Shown here piece by piece: positions 26,093-35,529 of a DNA stretch of 64,000 bases. A model generated the notes under the pieces. That model was not told the DNA's origin, did no database searches, and worked only from the letters and a program-made list of their open reading frames with translations. Source of the DNA: an uncultured Caldimonas sp. Its GTDB lineage: Bacteria > Pseudomonadota > Gammaproteobacteria > Burkholderiales > Burkholderiaceae. The stretch is taken from NCBI RefSeq assembly GCF_946480305.1, contig NZ_CAMLJQ010000001.1, positions 274,647 through 338,646 on the forward strand. Direction: 5' to 3'. Made by a program: the position numbers and the translations under genes. Each line of letters begins with the position of its first letter. Positions within the stretch are counted from its first letter, which is position 1.

Positions 26093-27124
26093 TCAGGTGC
26101 CGCCCTGGGCCCAGCGCAGCAAGGTCGCGACGGGCGCATATAGCGGTCGGGGAATGTGTTGGTCCTCGGGCACCTCCTCGTACAGGCGCTCGGCCAGCGC
26201 CGCGTCGAACTCCATCGGAATGAGGGACTGGCCGGCAAAGCGGCGAATCTGGGCCGCCACCTCGCCCTCGCCGCGCGCGATCACGCGGGGCAGGTCCTTC
26301 TCGCCCAGGTACTGCAATGCAACGGCCACGCGGGGCGAATGGATCACCGCCGATGCCACCCGCACCCGGTCCGCAAGACTCGCGTAGATCATCTCCATGT
26401 GGGCCGAGCGGCGACGCGAGCGGTTGATCGGGTCGCCTTCGTCTTCCTTGTACTCGCGGCGCACGTCCTCGATCGACATGCGCTGCTGCTTCATGAACTC
26501 GTAGTGTTCATGCGCGTAGTCGACACCGGACATCAACACGAAGATGACGCCGGCCCACGCAAACACTTCGAGCAGCGCCCGGGCGCCGACCGCCAGCGCA
26601 GTGGACGGGCGCCCGTATCCGAGCCGCATCGCCGTGTCCATGAAGGTGTGCACGACGACCGCCAACAACACCGCGATGAGCACCGTCTTGAGGCACATCT
26701 TCAGCAGATTGACGAAATTGCGCGTGGAGAAGATGCGCTTGAACCCCTCGACCGGATTGAGCCGATTGATGTCGGGCTTCACGCGGGACCAGGCAAACAC
26801 GCCGCCCACCTGGAAGAACGAACCGACGAAACCGGCCAGCGCGGCGATCAGCGTGATCGGCACCATGCCCCACAACGCCACCTCTGCGGTGTGCAACAGC
26901 AATTCCGGAAAGCGGTCGTCCGGGTGGGCCAGCAACTCGGTGCTCGTCGCGTGCAGCCACAATTCGTGCAGCATCGAAAAGATGACCGTGCCGAGCAGCC
27001 ACACGCTGACGGTGACGACGATGAAAACAACCGTGGACGACAGATCACGGCTGACGACGACCTCACCCTTCTTGCGGGCCTCGCGCAGTCGCTTCGGCGT
27101 CGGTTGCTGGTTCTTTTCCGACAC
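26093..27124 (-). CDS. sctU: T3SS export-gate switch protein SctU (FlhB/YscU family) without NPTH
   Basis: A 343-residue inner-membrane export-apparatus protein. The N-terminus (QQPTPKRLREARKKGEV) is the family hallmark, and four membrane segments follow within about 25-215. The cytoplasmic domain (about 225-343) normally holds the self-cleaving NPTH loop. Here the aligned segment reads VIHSPRVAVAL, so NPTH is replaced by H262-S263-P264-R265 while the following VAVALQYL is kept. Autocleavage between Asn and Pro cannot occur as in canonical members. The GTG start follows GGGG at seven bases. It is the last gene of the string from sctV. Either this system does not switch by cleavage or it uses another signal. 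Confidence 0.92.
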   Translation of the reverse strand: MSEKNQQPTPKRLREARKKGEVVVSRDLSSTVVFIVVTVSVWLLGTVIFSMLHELWLHATSTELLAHPDDRFPELLLHTAEVALWGMVPITLIAALAGFVGSFFQVGGVFAWSRVKPDINRLNPVEGFKRIFSTRNFVNLLKMCLKTVLIAVLLAVVVHTFMDTAMRLGYGRPSTALAVGARALLEVFAWAGVIFVLMSGVDYAHEHYEFMKQQRMSIEDVRREYKEDEGDPINRSRRRSAHMEMIYASLADRVRVASAVIHSPRVAVALQYLGEKDLPRVIARGEGEVAAQIRRFAGQSLIPMEFDAALAERLYEEVPEDQHIPRPLYAPVATLLRWAQGGT

Positions 27125-27136
27125 GACTCGACCCCG

Positions 27137-27925
27137 TCAAAGCGCGTGCCGCAGGAACTCGAGCACGCTGTTCTCGGGGCGCAGGAAGGACTGCAGTGAC
27201 TCGTACACGAAGAACATCAGCAACGCCAGCATCAGCAGCGCCAGCAAGCTCTTCAATGGCTGCGAGAACACGAATACATTGAGCTGCGGCGCTGCGCGGC
27301 TGATGAAACCCATGCCCAGCTCCACCAGCAGCAGCACCAGGATCACGGCGGCTGAGAGCTTCACGATCCACTGGAAAAGCGTGTCCCCCTGACGCACCGC
27401 AAACTGCTCCAGCACCTGCCCCAAGTCCGGGAAGAACGACGCGATCGGCCACAGCTTGTATGAGTCGACGACCATTCCCAGCATTGCCAGCAGGCCGCCG
27501 GCCACCACGAACAGCGTCATCGCGAGCCAGCCGAGGAATTCGCCGGTAGGCCCGTTCTCGTGGCCTGCGGCCGGATCGAAGAACGAAGCATTGCTCGATC
27601 CCGTCTGAAAGTCGATCAGGTCGCCAACGCTCTGGATCGCCCAGATGAAGATGCCCACCCCGAGTCCGAGCAGCGCGCCGATGAATAGCTCCTTGGAGGC
27701 CACCAGCAGCCACATTCCAAGCGTCATTGGCGGAATGTCGCCCGCAAGCGGCGAAAGGAAGATCGCCAGCAGCAGCACGATGCTGTTGCGGGTGGTGCCC
27801 GGCATCATCCGTGCCGACAAGAAGGGAACGACCGCGAACAACCCGCTGATGCGAGGCAGCGTCAGCGCGGTGGCGGCGAACCACTTCTCGAACGCCAGGA
27901 TTTCGAGGCTCGGCTGCAATTCCAT
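27137..27925 (-). CDS. sctT: T3SS export apparatus protein SctT
   Basis: A 262-residue integral membrane protein of the SctT/FliR family, part of the SctRST export gate. Several hydrophobic helices are visible, with the family-typical LPRISGLFAVVPFLS near the start and SVGDLIDFQTGSSNASFFDPAAG in the middle. The ATG is preceded by AGAGG at eight bases; a GTG one codon earlier is possible. It starts 11 bp after the sctO stop and ends 12 bp before sctU. Confidence 0.93.
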   Translation of the reverse strand: MELQPSLEILAFEKWFAATALTLPRISGLFAVVPFLSARMMPGTTRNSIVLLLAIFLSPLAGDIPPMTLGMWLLVASKELFIGALLGLGVGIFIWAIQSVGDLIDFQTGSSNASFFDPAAGHENGPTGEFLGWLAMTLFVVAGGLLAMLGMVVDSYKLWPIASFFPDLGQVLEQFAVRQGDTLFQWIVKLSAAVILVLLLVELGMGFISRAAPQLNVFVFSQPLKSLLALLMLALLMFFVYESLQSFLRPENSVLEFLRHAL

Positions 27926-27936
27926 CACGCGCGCCT

Positions 27937-28410
27937 CTATACCCTGCGAGAGAGCCAGCCCTGTACAGCGACCTCTTCTGCGTTGTCTTCCATGCGCTGT
28001 TCGGTAAGGCGCTGGCGCGCCTGTGCCGCCTTGCGCTGCATCTGACGCGCCTTCTCCAGATCACCGGCCGCCTCGCGCAGCACGTGACGGCTGCCGTCCA
28101 GCGTGGCCTGGCGGGCCTTCACCACGTCGACGGCCTGTGCCACCGCCGCCCTCGCCTCGGCGATGCGGGCGTCGAGCGCGCGGCTCCACGCGCCGCTCTG
28201 GCGCAGATGCGCCACGCCTACGCTGGCGCCGGAAGCCGTCTCGCGCCACAGTTGCTCCTTCGCAAGCACCTCGCGATGCCACTGCTCCTGCGCCTTCAGC
28301 GCCTGCTGCTGGCTCTGCTCCAACGCCTGGCGGTCACTCGCCACACGCTGCTGCGCTGCCGTCTTCTGGCGTTCGCGCACTTCGCCGAGCCGTTTCCAGT
28401 CAATGTCCAT
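27937..28410 (-). CDS. sctO: T3SS stalk protein SctO (HrpB7/YscO-like)
   Basis: A 157-residue protein that is almost entirely charged Ala/Gln/Arg-rich coiled coil with little sequence conservation, as usual for SctO, the FliJ-like stalk that links the ATPase to SctV. Assignment rests on the coiled coil, the size and the position between sctN and sctT, where HrpB7 lies in Hrp2 clusters. Its start is 27 bp after the sctN stop. Confidence 0.75.
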   Translation of the reverse strand: MDIDWKRLGEVRERQKTAAQQRVASDRQALEQSQQQALKAQEQWHREVLAKEQLWRETASGASVGVAHLRQSGAWSRALDARIAEARAAVAQAVDVVKARQATLDGSRHVLREAAGDLEKARQMQRKAAQARQRLTEQRMEDNAEEVAVQGWLSRRV

Positions 28411-28437
28411 GCCGGCACCCCACCTGCTCCACTCTCA

Positions 28438-29787
28438 CTACCCCACCAGGCGACGCAAGGCCGCGACCGTGCGCTCGAAGTCGACGCGGCTTTCCGGCGG
28501 CTGGTTCAGGAACGCCAGGGCCGACGCCCGCGATTCGATCGCGCGGTCTGCCGTCGCGTCGGCGCCGGCCTTGTATTCGCCGATCTGGATCAGCAGCTCC
28601 AGCTCCTGGTACTTCGCGAGCAGGCTGCGCAACTGCGACGCCGCGGCCTTGTGTTCGGGCGCTGCAACCTGCCCCATCACGCGGCTCACGCTGGCCAGCA
28701 CGTCGATCGCCGGGTACTGGTTGGCCGACGCCAGCTTGCGCGAAAGCACGATGTGCCCGTCGAGGATGGAGCGCACCTCCTCGGCGATCGGGTCGTTCTC
28801 CTCGTCGCCTTCGGTCAGCACCGAGTACACGGCAGTGATGGAACCTGTACGGCCCTGCCCGGCGCGCTCCAGCAACTGCGGCAGCATCGAGAACACGGAC
28901 GGCGGGTAGCTGCGCCGCGTGGGCGGCTCGCCGCTGGCCAGGCCGATCTCGCGCTGCGCCCGCGCGAAGCGGGTGAGCGAATCGACGAGCAGCAGCACTT
29001 TCTTGCCCTGGTCCCGGAAGTGCTCCGCGATCGTGGTTGCCACGTAGGCCGACTTGAGGCGCTCCATCGGCGGCCGGTCGGACGTCGACACCACCATCAC
29101 CGACTTCGCCAGCCCCTCGGGACCCAGACTGTGCTCGATGAACTCCTTGACCTCGCGGCCTCGCTCGCCGATCAGTGCGATGACGTTGACGTCGGCCGTC
29201 GAGCCACGTGCCAGCATGCCCAGCAGCGTGCTCTTGCCGACGCCGGGCGGCGAGAAAACGCCGACACGCTGCCCCTCGCCCAGCGTCAACAAGCCATCGA
29301 TGGCTCGGATGCCAGTGGCCAGCGGGCGTTCGATCATCTGGCGCTGCAAGGGGTTGAGCGGCTCGCGGTGCACCGGTTGGTGGGTGTGCACGTCCAGCGG
29401 ACCGAGATCGTCCATGGGGGCGCCCAACGCATCAAGCACCCGCCCAAGCAACCCCGCTCCCACCGGGCACACGTGGCCGCGGCCGGACGGAATCACCTCG
29501 GTCAGCGTCGAGATGCCGGTGGTCGGGCCCAGCGGCGTGAGGATCGCGGTGTTGTGCGAGAAGCCCACGACCTCCGCCAGGAGCGGCGGCTCGCCCGGTG
29601 TCGTGAGTTCGCACAGCTCGCCGACGTGGGCCTGGATGCCGGAGGCGTCGATCAGCATCCCGACCGCCTTGCTGACCCGCCCGCGCATGCCGACCGGCAT
29701 CACGCGGCCAAAGGCCTGCTCCAGGTCGGCGACGATATCCAGCGCACCGCTGGGAACGGAGCGCGGTGCAGAAGCGCTGCTGCCCAT
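28438..29787 (-). CDS. sctN: T3SS ATPase SctN
   Basis: A 449-residue hexameric ATPase of the FliI/YscN family that unfolds and detaches substrates at the export gate. The Walker A loop is at 179-187 (SPPGVGKST instead of the usual GGAGVGKST). Also visible are [13 protein letters not shown], the Walker B strand [19 protein letters not shown], and [19 protein letters not shown]. The ATG overlaps the sctL stop in a TGATG junction, indicating translational coupling. Length and motifs are complete. Confidence 0.96.
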   Translation of the reverse strand: MGSSASAPRSVPSGALDIVADLEQAFGRVMPVGMRGRVSKAVGMLIDASGIQAHVGELCELTTPGEPPLLAEVVGFSHNTAILTPLGPTTGISTLTEVIPSGRGHVCPVGAGLLGRVLDALGAPMDDLGPLDVHTHQPVHREPLNPLQRQMIERPLATGIRAIDGLLTLGEGQRVGVFSPPGVGKSTLLGMLARGSTADVNVIALIGERGREVKEFIEHSLGPEGLAKSVMVVSTSDRPPMERLKSAYVATTIAEHFRDQGKKVLLLVDSLTRFARAQREIGLASGEPPTRRSYPPSVFSMLPQLLERAGQGRTGSITAVYSVLTEGDEENDPIAEEVRSILDGHIVLSRKLASANQYPAIDVLASVSRVMGQVAAPEHKAAASQLRSLLAKYQELELLIQIGEYKAGADATADRAIESRASALAFLNQPPESRVDFERTVAALRRLVG

Positions 29788-30410
29788 CACTGCGCTCCCA
29801 GGCCGCCGCGCTCGACCGCCCGACGAAAGGCGTCGAGTTGCGCGTCCAGCCCGATCTCTATGGTGCCGGAAGCCGTCTGCACCTCGCAGGTGCCGTGCTT
29901 CAACGCCGGATCGGGTTGCACCGCGACGTTCATCGTCCAGTTGGCTTCGGTGCGCAGCTTGTCCAGCACCTGGCGCAGCGCCCCCTCCTGCGCGGGGGAG
30001 ACACGCACGGTGACGAATGGTTCCGCGCGGATCAGTGTGTCCACACGCAGCAGCGCCGTCTCGAAGAGGTGTGCAGGGTCGGCGTCGGCGATGAACTGCC
30101 CGACGGCCTTGACGACGATCTGGGCCATCGACGTCCGCAGCGCACGCAACTGTCGCTCCGAGGCCAGGCTGTCCGAGACCAGCCGCTGCGCGTACTCCGA
30201 CTTCGCCTGCTGCAGCCCTTCTTCATAGCCTTTCCTCCTGCTGTCCTCAGCCTGGCGGGTGGCCTGCTGCACGATGCGGCGAGCCTCCTGACGCGCGGCG
30301 GCCACCACTGCCGACGCGTCGAGCAGCGCCGCATACTCGGCCTCCTTGAGCACCTTGCGCTCGCTGAGCAGTTGCAGGTTCTCGCTGGTGATCAGAAAAG
30401 CCAGTCCCAT
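29787..30410 (-). CDS. sctL: T3SS ATPase regulator SctL
   Basis: A 207-residue FliH/YscL-type protein that binds SctN and connects it to SctK/SctQ in the cytoplasmic sorting platform. A helical, Ala/Gln/Arg-rich first half (about 20-90) is followed by a C-terminal alpha/beta domain ([14 protein letters not shown] to [19 protein letters not shown]), as in the family. The ATG giving [15 protein letters not shown] has AAAGG eight bases upstream and lies within the last 19 bp of sctK, so the genes overlap. Confidence 0.85.
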   Translation of the reverse strand: MGLAFLITSENLQLLSERKVLKEAEYAALLDASAVVAAARQEARRIVQQATRQAEDSRRKGYEEGLQQAKSEYAQRLVSDSLASERQLRALRTSMAQIVVKAVGQFIADADPAHLFETALLRVDTLIRAEPFVTVRVSPAQEGALRQVLDKLRTEANWTMNVAVQPDPALKHGTCEVQTASGTIEIGLDAQLDAFRRAVERGGLGAQ

Positions 30411-31060
30411 TGGGGCAACCTTTCGGGGACGATGCACAACAGCATCAATTCGGACAACTGGGCGGCCTGCCTCGGCTTGAGCGCAGGGACGCTGAGCGAC
30501 GCCACACGCCGGGGCAGCTTGCGCTGTACGCGCCTCAATGTGGCGTCGCCTTCGGGTGCGACCGCCGCCATCAACAGCCGGTAGCCGCGGTTGAAGACGA
30601 CCCGGCCGGTCGAAAGGGGTCGCTCCTTGAGCCCCCCCGCATCCATGCGCAACTCCGTCAGCTGGGGCACCCGGTCGATCACGAAATCGACCGCGTCGTC
30701 GTCGAGGCGACGCGCCATGCGACGCAACTGCGAGGACACGCCGCGCACCTTGAAAAGCGGTTTGTGCGCGCACAAGCCGCAGTAGGCGGCCAGCCGACGC
30801 AGGGAGGCACCATCGAGCAGCGCGAGCCGGCGCATGCGCGAATCGAAGCTGAACTCCGAGGGCACCATCGCGGCGCGGTCACGCAGCAGGTCCGCCAGCA
30901 CCGCCTTGCCAGCGGTGCCAAATTGCTGCAGCTGCCGGTGACGCACCGGCCATTCCGGTGGCAACCAGCTGGGATGCAGGTCGTGTTCGGGATGCAGGTT
31001 GAACCGCGTCACCAGGCGCACCAGCTCCATCGCATCCGTTCGGCGAGCGGCGGTGTCCAT
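30392..31060 (-). CDS. sctK: T3SS sorting-platform protein SctK (HrpB4/YscK-like)
   Basis: A 222-residue soluble protein between sctJ and sctL, the place of HrpB4/SctK in Hrp2 operons. Features consistent with SctK are an N-terminal FNLHPEHDLHPSWLP segment, Leu/Arg-rich helices in the middle and a short hydrophobic C-terminus ending in WDWLF. SctK is poorly conserved, so the call leans on position and size. It links the SctD ring to the SctQ/L/N platform. It starts four bases after the sctJ stop. Confidence 0.75.
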   Translation of the reverse strand: MDTAARRTDAMELVRLVTRFNLHPEHDLHPSWLPPEWPVRHRQLQQFGTAGKAVLADLLRDRAAMVPSEFSFDSRMRRLALLDGASLRRLAAYCGLCAHKPLFKVRGVSSQLRRMARRLDDDAVDFVIDRVPQLTELRMDAGGLKERPLSTGRVVFNRGYRLLMAAVAPEGDATLRRVQRKLPRRVASLSVPALKPRQAAQLSELMLLCIVPERLPQWDWLF

Positions 31061-31064
31061 GTCG

Positions 31065-31853
31065 CTATCGCCGCAGCACCTGCCGTCGCATCCAACGCCA
31101 ATCGAGGTTGTGCTTCTTCAGCAAACCCGGCAGCAACATCACGCACACGGCCGCGACGACGAGCAGGAAAAGAATCACGGCGGCCGCCTGCGTCGACAGC
31201 AGGCCCAGGATCAGCGGTTCGCCGGCGTCTGTGCGGGCCTGCGGCGCGTAGCTCGCCTGTCGCGCCTCGAACAGCGACAACGAGACCTTGTCGTGCGTGA
31301 GCCCCTCGATACTGTGCGCGACCATGTCCTTGACGGCCGGTGCCATCAGGCGCAGGTCCACGTCAGGGCGGTGCTTGATGAACACCGCCGCGGACGATGG
31401 CCGGATGCGGTCGCTCAACGGATCATTGGCCGGGATGACGACATGCACCCGCGCGGCCACGACCCCGTCGACGTTACGCAGGGTCTGCGACAGCTCCTGC
31501 GACACCGCGTAGATGTAGCGCATCCGCTCTTCGGACGGCGTCGATACCAGCCCCTGCTTCTCGAACAGATCGCCCATGCTGGCATAGCGGTCGTGCGGCA
31601 GCCCCTGTGCGCGCAGCAACTCCAGCGCCGAGCCGAGATCGCCGTCTTCGACCATCACTTGCCAGCCGCTGTTGTCAGCGCGCTCCTTCGCAGCACCGAG
31701 CCCGGCCTGCGTAAGCGCGGCGACCATCTCGTTCGCTTCCTGCTCGGTCAGGTCGGAATACAGCCCGACCTTGCAGCCCGCCAGCCCCAGCAGCAACACC
31801 GCTGCCAACGACCAACGCCGGATTCGACCGAACAGCATTGCCTGCGTGCTCAT
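31065..31853 (-). CDS. sctJ: T3SS inner-membrane ring lipoprotein SctJ
   Basis: A 262-residue lipoprotein of the YscJ/PrgK/FliF family. The signal peptide ends in the lipobox LLGLAGC, giving the lipidated C27. The periplasmic ring domains follow (LYSDLTEQEANEMVAAL, ARVHVVIPANDP), then a C-terminal membrane anchor at about 210-240. The ATG was chosen because AGGAG lies five bases upstream; a GTG two codons earlier overlaps that site. It starts eight bases after the sctI stop. Confidence 0.95.
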   Translation of the reverse strand: MSTQAMLFGRIRRWSLAAVLLLGLAGCKVGLYSDLTEQEANEMVAALTQAGLGAAKERADNSGWQVMVEDGDLGSALELLRAQGLPHDRYASMGDLFEKQGLVSTPSEERMRYIYAVSQELSQTLRNVDGVVAARVHVVIPANDPLSDRIRPSSAAVFIKHRPDVDLRLMAPAVKDMVAHSIEGLTHDKVSLSLFEARQASYAPQARTDAGEPLILGLLSTQAAAVILFLLVVAAVCVMLLPGLLKKHNLDWRWMRRQVLRR

Positions 31854-31861
31854 GTGCACTC

Positions 31862-32266
31862 CTACTGCTGGTTCTTGAGCAGGGTGTTGAACAGGCTCGA
31901 CGCGGCACCTGCCAAGCCCATCGAGATGTGCATGCGCACGAAGGTCTCGTGCGCCTCCATGGAGTGATTTGTCAGCGCAACCATCGACATCAGCGGGTCG
32001 CGCGGGTTGATGGACTCGAGCATGCTGCGACGCATCTCGTCCAGCGGCCTTGCGTGGCCCGCCAGTCGTGCCGCATAGGCCTTTGCGGCGTCGCCAAGCA
32101 CGCTCGGCGTGTTGACGAGCGACGGGTGCCCCGGCGGCTTGCCGGCCATCAACTGGGCAAATTCTTTCGTTTCCGCCTGGTTGAGCGCCTGCCGGCCCTG
32201 CGCGGGCCCGCCTGTTCCCGCACCCGCCTGGGGCGAAGCAGCAGTGATCGCGCTGGAATCAATCAT
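31862..32266 (-). CDS. sctI: T3SS inner rod protein SctI (HrpB2-like)
   Basis: A 134-residue early substrate that forms the inner rod/needle adapter. An unstructured Ala/Gly/Gln N-terminus precedes a helical C-terminal half ending MGLAGAASSLFNTLLKNQ, the pattern of SctI/HrpB2. GAGGA sits six bases before the ATG. Position directly before sctJ supports the call. Confidence 0.82.
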   Translation of the reverse strand: MIDSSAITAASPQAGAGTGGPAQGRQALNQAETKEFAQLMAGKPPGHPSLVNTPSVLGDAAKAYAARLAGHARPLDEMRRSMLESINPRDPLMSMVALTNHSMEAHETFVRMHISMGLAGAASSLFNTLLKNQQ

Positions 32267-32385
32267 GTTGAGTCCTCAGGTCGGATGGTCAAAGAATAAA
32301 GAGCGCGGCGCAGCGCGGGAGCAGAACGACCGACGGCATGGAGCGCATTCATCGATCGTCCGCGAAGCGCGCGCCGCGCATCCGC

Positions 32386-32598
32386 TCAGTTGGCTTTCGA
32401 AGCGCCTTCGAAGGCGTGCTTCACAGCGCTGCCGGCGTTCGAGAAAGCCGAGCTCACGCCGCCGATGGTCTGCGTGGTAGCGCCGATCAGGCCGACGGCC
32501 ATCGACACTTCCTGCACCTTGTTCATCGAGCTTTCGAAGTTCTTGTGAGCGTTGTCGAGCGTGTTGTTGACGTTGCCGGTCGTTCCGTTGAGTGCCAT
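32386..32598 (-). CDS. sctF: Candidate T3SS needle or pilus subunit
   Basis: A 70-residue protein with a polar, Asn/Thr-rich start and a helical, partly hydrophobic remainder (VQEVSMAVGLIGATTQTIGG). Small size, helical content, a perfect AGGAGG eight bases before the ATG (expected for an abundant subunit) and the position between sctD and sctI all fit SctF or an Hrp-type pilin. The classical needle Trp and PxxL motifs are not evident, so it could be a pilin of the HrpA/HrpY type or an unrelated small substrate. It takes the place that hrpB1 has in Hrp2 operons. Confidence 0.55.
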   Translation of the reverse strand: MALNGTTGNVNNTLDNAHKNFESSMNKVQEVSMAVGLIGATTQTIGGVSSAFSNAGSAVKHAFEGASKAN

Positions 32599-32715
32599 TT
32601 CAAGTACCTCCTAGAGAGTTGATACACCTGCTTCTACTTCGCCCGGCCCTTGAGCCGGTCTTTCGTGAGACGGGCTCTCGCCCTCCTCGCGAAACCTTTG
32701 CGCCACCTGCAGCAG

Positions 32716-33843
32716 CTAGCGCGCATCCGTTGCCTGCTTGTCGGTGCCCAGCACCAGACCGTCTGATTCGATTCTCTTCAGTTCGGCACCCGAGCGCAGC
32801 ACCGAACCTTCGTAGTACCGGGTGCCGTTCGACAACTGAATGTGACGCAGTCCGTTACCGTCGTCGGTGATGCTCACCATGCGGGCCGGCAGCACGCTCT
32901 GCCAGTGGTCCCAGTCGGCGTCCTCGGTCCTCGCTTCCTTGCGGGGCTTGGGCAGGTACTGCAGCTTGTCGGACACGAGCACGTTGGGATGCAGGTCCTC
33001 CGCGAGGCGGCGGATCTTCTCGCGCACCGCATCGTCGTCGACCGTTCCGGACACCACCAGCCGGCCATTGCCAGCGTAGGCGATGGCCACCCCCGGGTCG
33101 CTCACATACTGGCGAGCCTGCTCGACCATGTCCTCGGCGGTATGCACGTGCACCGCCACCCGACTGCCGTGAGGCTGCATGGCCTGCTGCAAGGCTGCCT
33201 TGCGCGCACGCGATTCGACGTATCCTCGTAGCACGATCTGCCCGCCAGGCGCACTCACCGCTTCCACCTCGGGAAAGTCGGCGATCGCCTTGTCGACCTC
33301 CACCATGTCGACCCCGCCCCTGGCAACGCCCCCGCGCGATGAGCCGGCCAACTGGTGCACGCCCAACACGATCAGACCCACCACGGCCAGCCCGAGCAAG
33401 CCCGCCGCGACCCGCATGTGCGGCTGCAGGCGAGCGGGCCGCGCGGCGGGAGCCGGCTGCGCAGTGCCAGGCAGCACGCTCTCGGTGGGCGCGAACATGC
33501 GGTCGTCCTGCTCCTGCACCGGGTAGCTGCGATCGAGCTGCACGTCGATGTTGCCGAGCGTCAGCACATCTCCCGCCACCAGGCTGCGCCGCTGCTGCGC
33601 CATTTCCGCGCCGTTGACCTGCGCGGAGGCGGCGCCGATCTTCTGCGCCGAGACGACCAGTTCGCCGACGGTGAGTGCAAGGTGCTTGGGCAGCACGTCA
33701 CCGCCCGGGAGCATCACCTCGCATTCGCCGGAGGAGCCGACGATGTTCACGCCCGGCCGCAAGGCGATGGTGCGGCCCCGCAACGGCCCGCTCTGGAACC
33801 GCAGGCACCAACCGGGGACGTTGCCCGACGTTGTCTGGTTCAT
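32716..33843 (-). CDS. sctD: T3SS inner-membrane ring protein SctD
   Basis: A 375-residue single-pass membrane protein. The N-terminal cytoplasmic domain (about 10-100) has the FHA-like fold pattern of SctD, the membrane segment is at about 142-162 (VAAGLLGLAVVGLIVLGV), and the periplasmic part carries repeated BON-like ring-building modules (GQIVLRGYVESRARKAAL, GRLVVSGTVDDDAVREKI). It starts three bases after the sctC stop. Confidence 0.88.
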   Translation of the reverse strand: MNQTTSGNVPGWCLRFQSGPLRGRTIALRPGVNIVGSSGECEVMLPGGDVLPKHLALTVGELVVSAQKIGAASAQVNGAEMAQQRRSLVAGDVLTLGNIDVQLDRSYPVQEQDDRMFAPTESVLPGTAQPAPAARPARLQPHMRVAAGLLGLAVVGLIVLGVHQLAGSSRGGVARGGVDMVEVDKAIADFPEVEAVSAPGGQIVLRGYVESRARKAALQQAMQPHGSRVAVHVHTAEDMVEQARQYVSDPGVAIAYAGNGRLVVSGTVDDDAVREKIRRLAEDLHPNVLVSDKLQYLPKPRKEARTEDADWDHWQSVLPARMVSITDDGNGLRHIQLSNGTRYYEGSVLRSGAELKRIESDGLVLGTDKQATDAR

Positions 33844-33846
33844 GCT

Positions 33847-35529
33847 TCAACCTCCCGCGGGCGGGGTCGCCCCTTGGGCCGACGGCAGGACCATGCGCGG
33901 CGTCAGCATGTAGAAGCGCTCCAGCTTGACGCGGCGCTTCTCGGTGTACTTGAACAGGTTGCCGAGCACCGGCACATCGGACAGGATGGGCACGCCCGTC
34001 ACCGCATTGGTGTTCTCTTCCGAGCTGTAGCCCGCGATCAGCAGGCTTGCGCCCTCGGTCACCAGCGCCTGGGTGTTGACGGTGCGCCGTCTGACGACAG
34101 GGATGTCGTCGACGGTCGCCTGGCTCAGGTCGCCGTCCTGGATATCGATGGACATCATCACGCCGCGAGCGGTGGCCTCGTCGACGATGAGCGGCGTGAC
34201 GCGTACGGACGTGCCGGCGGTGATATTGAACAGGGCGGCGTCCTGGAAGCCGTCGACGCGCACGTACAGCTCATTGAGGTTCTCCAGGATCGCCTCGTTG
34301 TTGTCGAGCGTGAGCACCTTGGGCCGTGCGACGAAATTGGCGTCCCCGGTTTTCGTGAGCGCATGCACCCGCGCCAGCAGGTAGTTGCGCAACTCGTTGC
34401 CGATGGCCGCAGTGAAGACACCGCCTGCAGGAGGCGCCGAGCCCGTCTGCCCCGCTTCGGTGGCGCCGCTGTTCCATGTGAGCGGAGTCCCGGTGCCGCG
34501 GCCGATCTGCACGTCCGCATGCCGCCCGTGAGCACGCCAGTCCACGCCCAGGCTGTCCAGCGTGTCGGTGCTGATGTCCATGATGGTCAGTTCGATCTCG
34601 ATCAATCGCGGACGCACGTCCATCGATTCGATGATGCGTGCGTACTGCGGCATGCGCTCCGGCAGGTCGCGCACGAGCACGGCGTTCATGCGTGTGTCGG
34701 CATGGAACTGCGGCAGTTCGCCGTCGGCGCCTGTGCCGAAGCTTGCAGCCATCCCCTCGCCACCGCCACCCATGTCGACCTGGGGAACCTGCAACGCGTC
34801 GCCGCTTCTCATGCGCACCTCCCGGTTCGGGCCGACGCGCAACGGCGAACCCACCGGCGTGCCCGCCGACCCGCCGCCGCTCCCGCCCTTGCCCTTGTAA
34901 AGGCTGTTCAGCACGGTGGCCACGCCCGGCACCACCGTCTGGCGGCCGCTGCGGTTGATCCTGAAATCCGCCGCCCAGGCGTACTTGAGCGGGAACAGGC
35001 GCACCTCGGAGTTGTCGGTCATCGAGGCACGCTGATCGGCCAGCTTGACCGCCTGCCGCACCATCTCCACGTAGCGCCTCGGACCGGAGACGAACACGCT
35101 GCCTTCGTTGTCGCTGATCGACAGCGGATAGCGGCTGTCGGAGATCTTGAGCGCGACGATGGTCTGCGCGACACGCGACGCGCTGCCGGGCGAGATCGAG
35201 ATGACCTCGCTGCGCGCTTCGCTCGCCAGGTCGACGTACAGGAACGAACCGTCGAAGTACCAGGTGAGCCCGTAGCTTGCGCAGATGCTGTCGAGGATCT
35301 TGCGCGCCGAGCCGGTGAACTTGCCACTGATGAGCCCACTCACCTTGTTGTCCACCACGGCGGTCGTGCCCTGCGACGACGCCAGCTCACGCAGGAAATC
35401 CGGCAGCGGCTTCTCGCTTGCCACGATCTGGAAGGAACGGTCCCGCCATTGCAGTTCGGCGGCGCCCGCGGGCAGTACCAGCGAGCACAGCATGAGAGAC
35501 AGGACGGCAAGGCGCAGGTACAGACTCAT
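33847..35529 (-). CDS. sctC: T3SS outer-membrane secretin SctC
   Basis: A 560-residue secretin. The Sec signal peptide is at 1-23 (cleavage after AGA). N-domains follow (KPLPDFLRELASSQG, SGLISGKFTG, VSGPRRYVEMV), then the secretin core (IEIELTIMDISTDTLDSLGVDW, and VTGVPILSDVPVLGNLFKYTEK near the C-terminus). A Gly/Ser-rich spacer lies at about 215-235. The ATG overlaps the sctS stop by an ATGA junction. It forms the outer-membrane pore of the injectisome. Confidence 0.95.
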   Translation of the reverse strand: MSLYLRLAVLSLMLCSLVLPAGAAELQWRDRSFQIVASEKPLPDFLRELASSQGTTAVVDNKVSGLISGKFTGSARKILDSICASYGLTWYFDGSFLYVDLASEARSEVISISPGSASRVAQTIVALKISDSRYPLSISDNEGSVFVSGPRRYVEMVRQAVKLADQRASMTDNSEVRLFPLKYAWAADFRINRSGRQTVVPGVATVLNSLYKGKGGSGGGSAGTPVGSPLRVGPNREVRMRSGDALQVPQVDMGGGGEGMAASFGTGADGELPQFHADTRMNAVLVRDLPERMPQYARIIESMDVRPRLIEIELTIMDISTDTLDSLGVDWRAHGRHADVQIGRGTGTPLTWNSGATEAGQTGSAPPAGGVFTAAIGNELRNYLLARVHALTKTGDANFVARPKVLTLDNNEAILENLNELYVRVDGFQDAALFNITAGTSVRVTPLIVDEATARGVMMSIDIQDGDLSQATVDDIPVVRRRTVNTQALVTEGASLLIAGYSSEENTNAVTGVPILSDVPVLGNLFKYTEKRRVKLERFYMLTPRMVLPSAQGATPPAGG

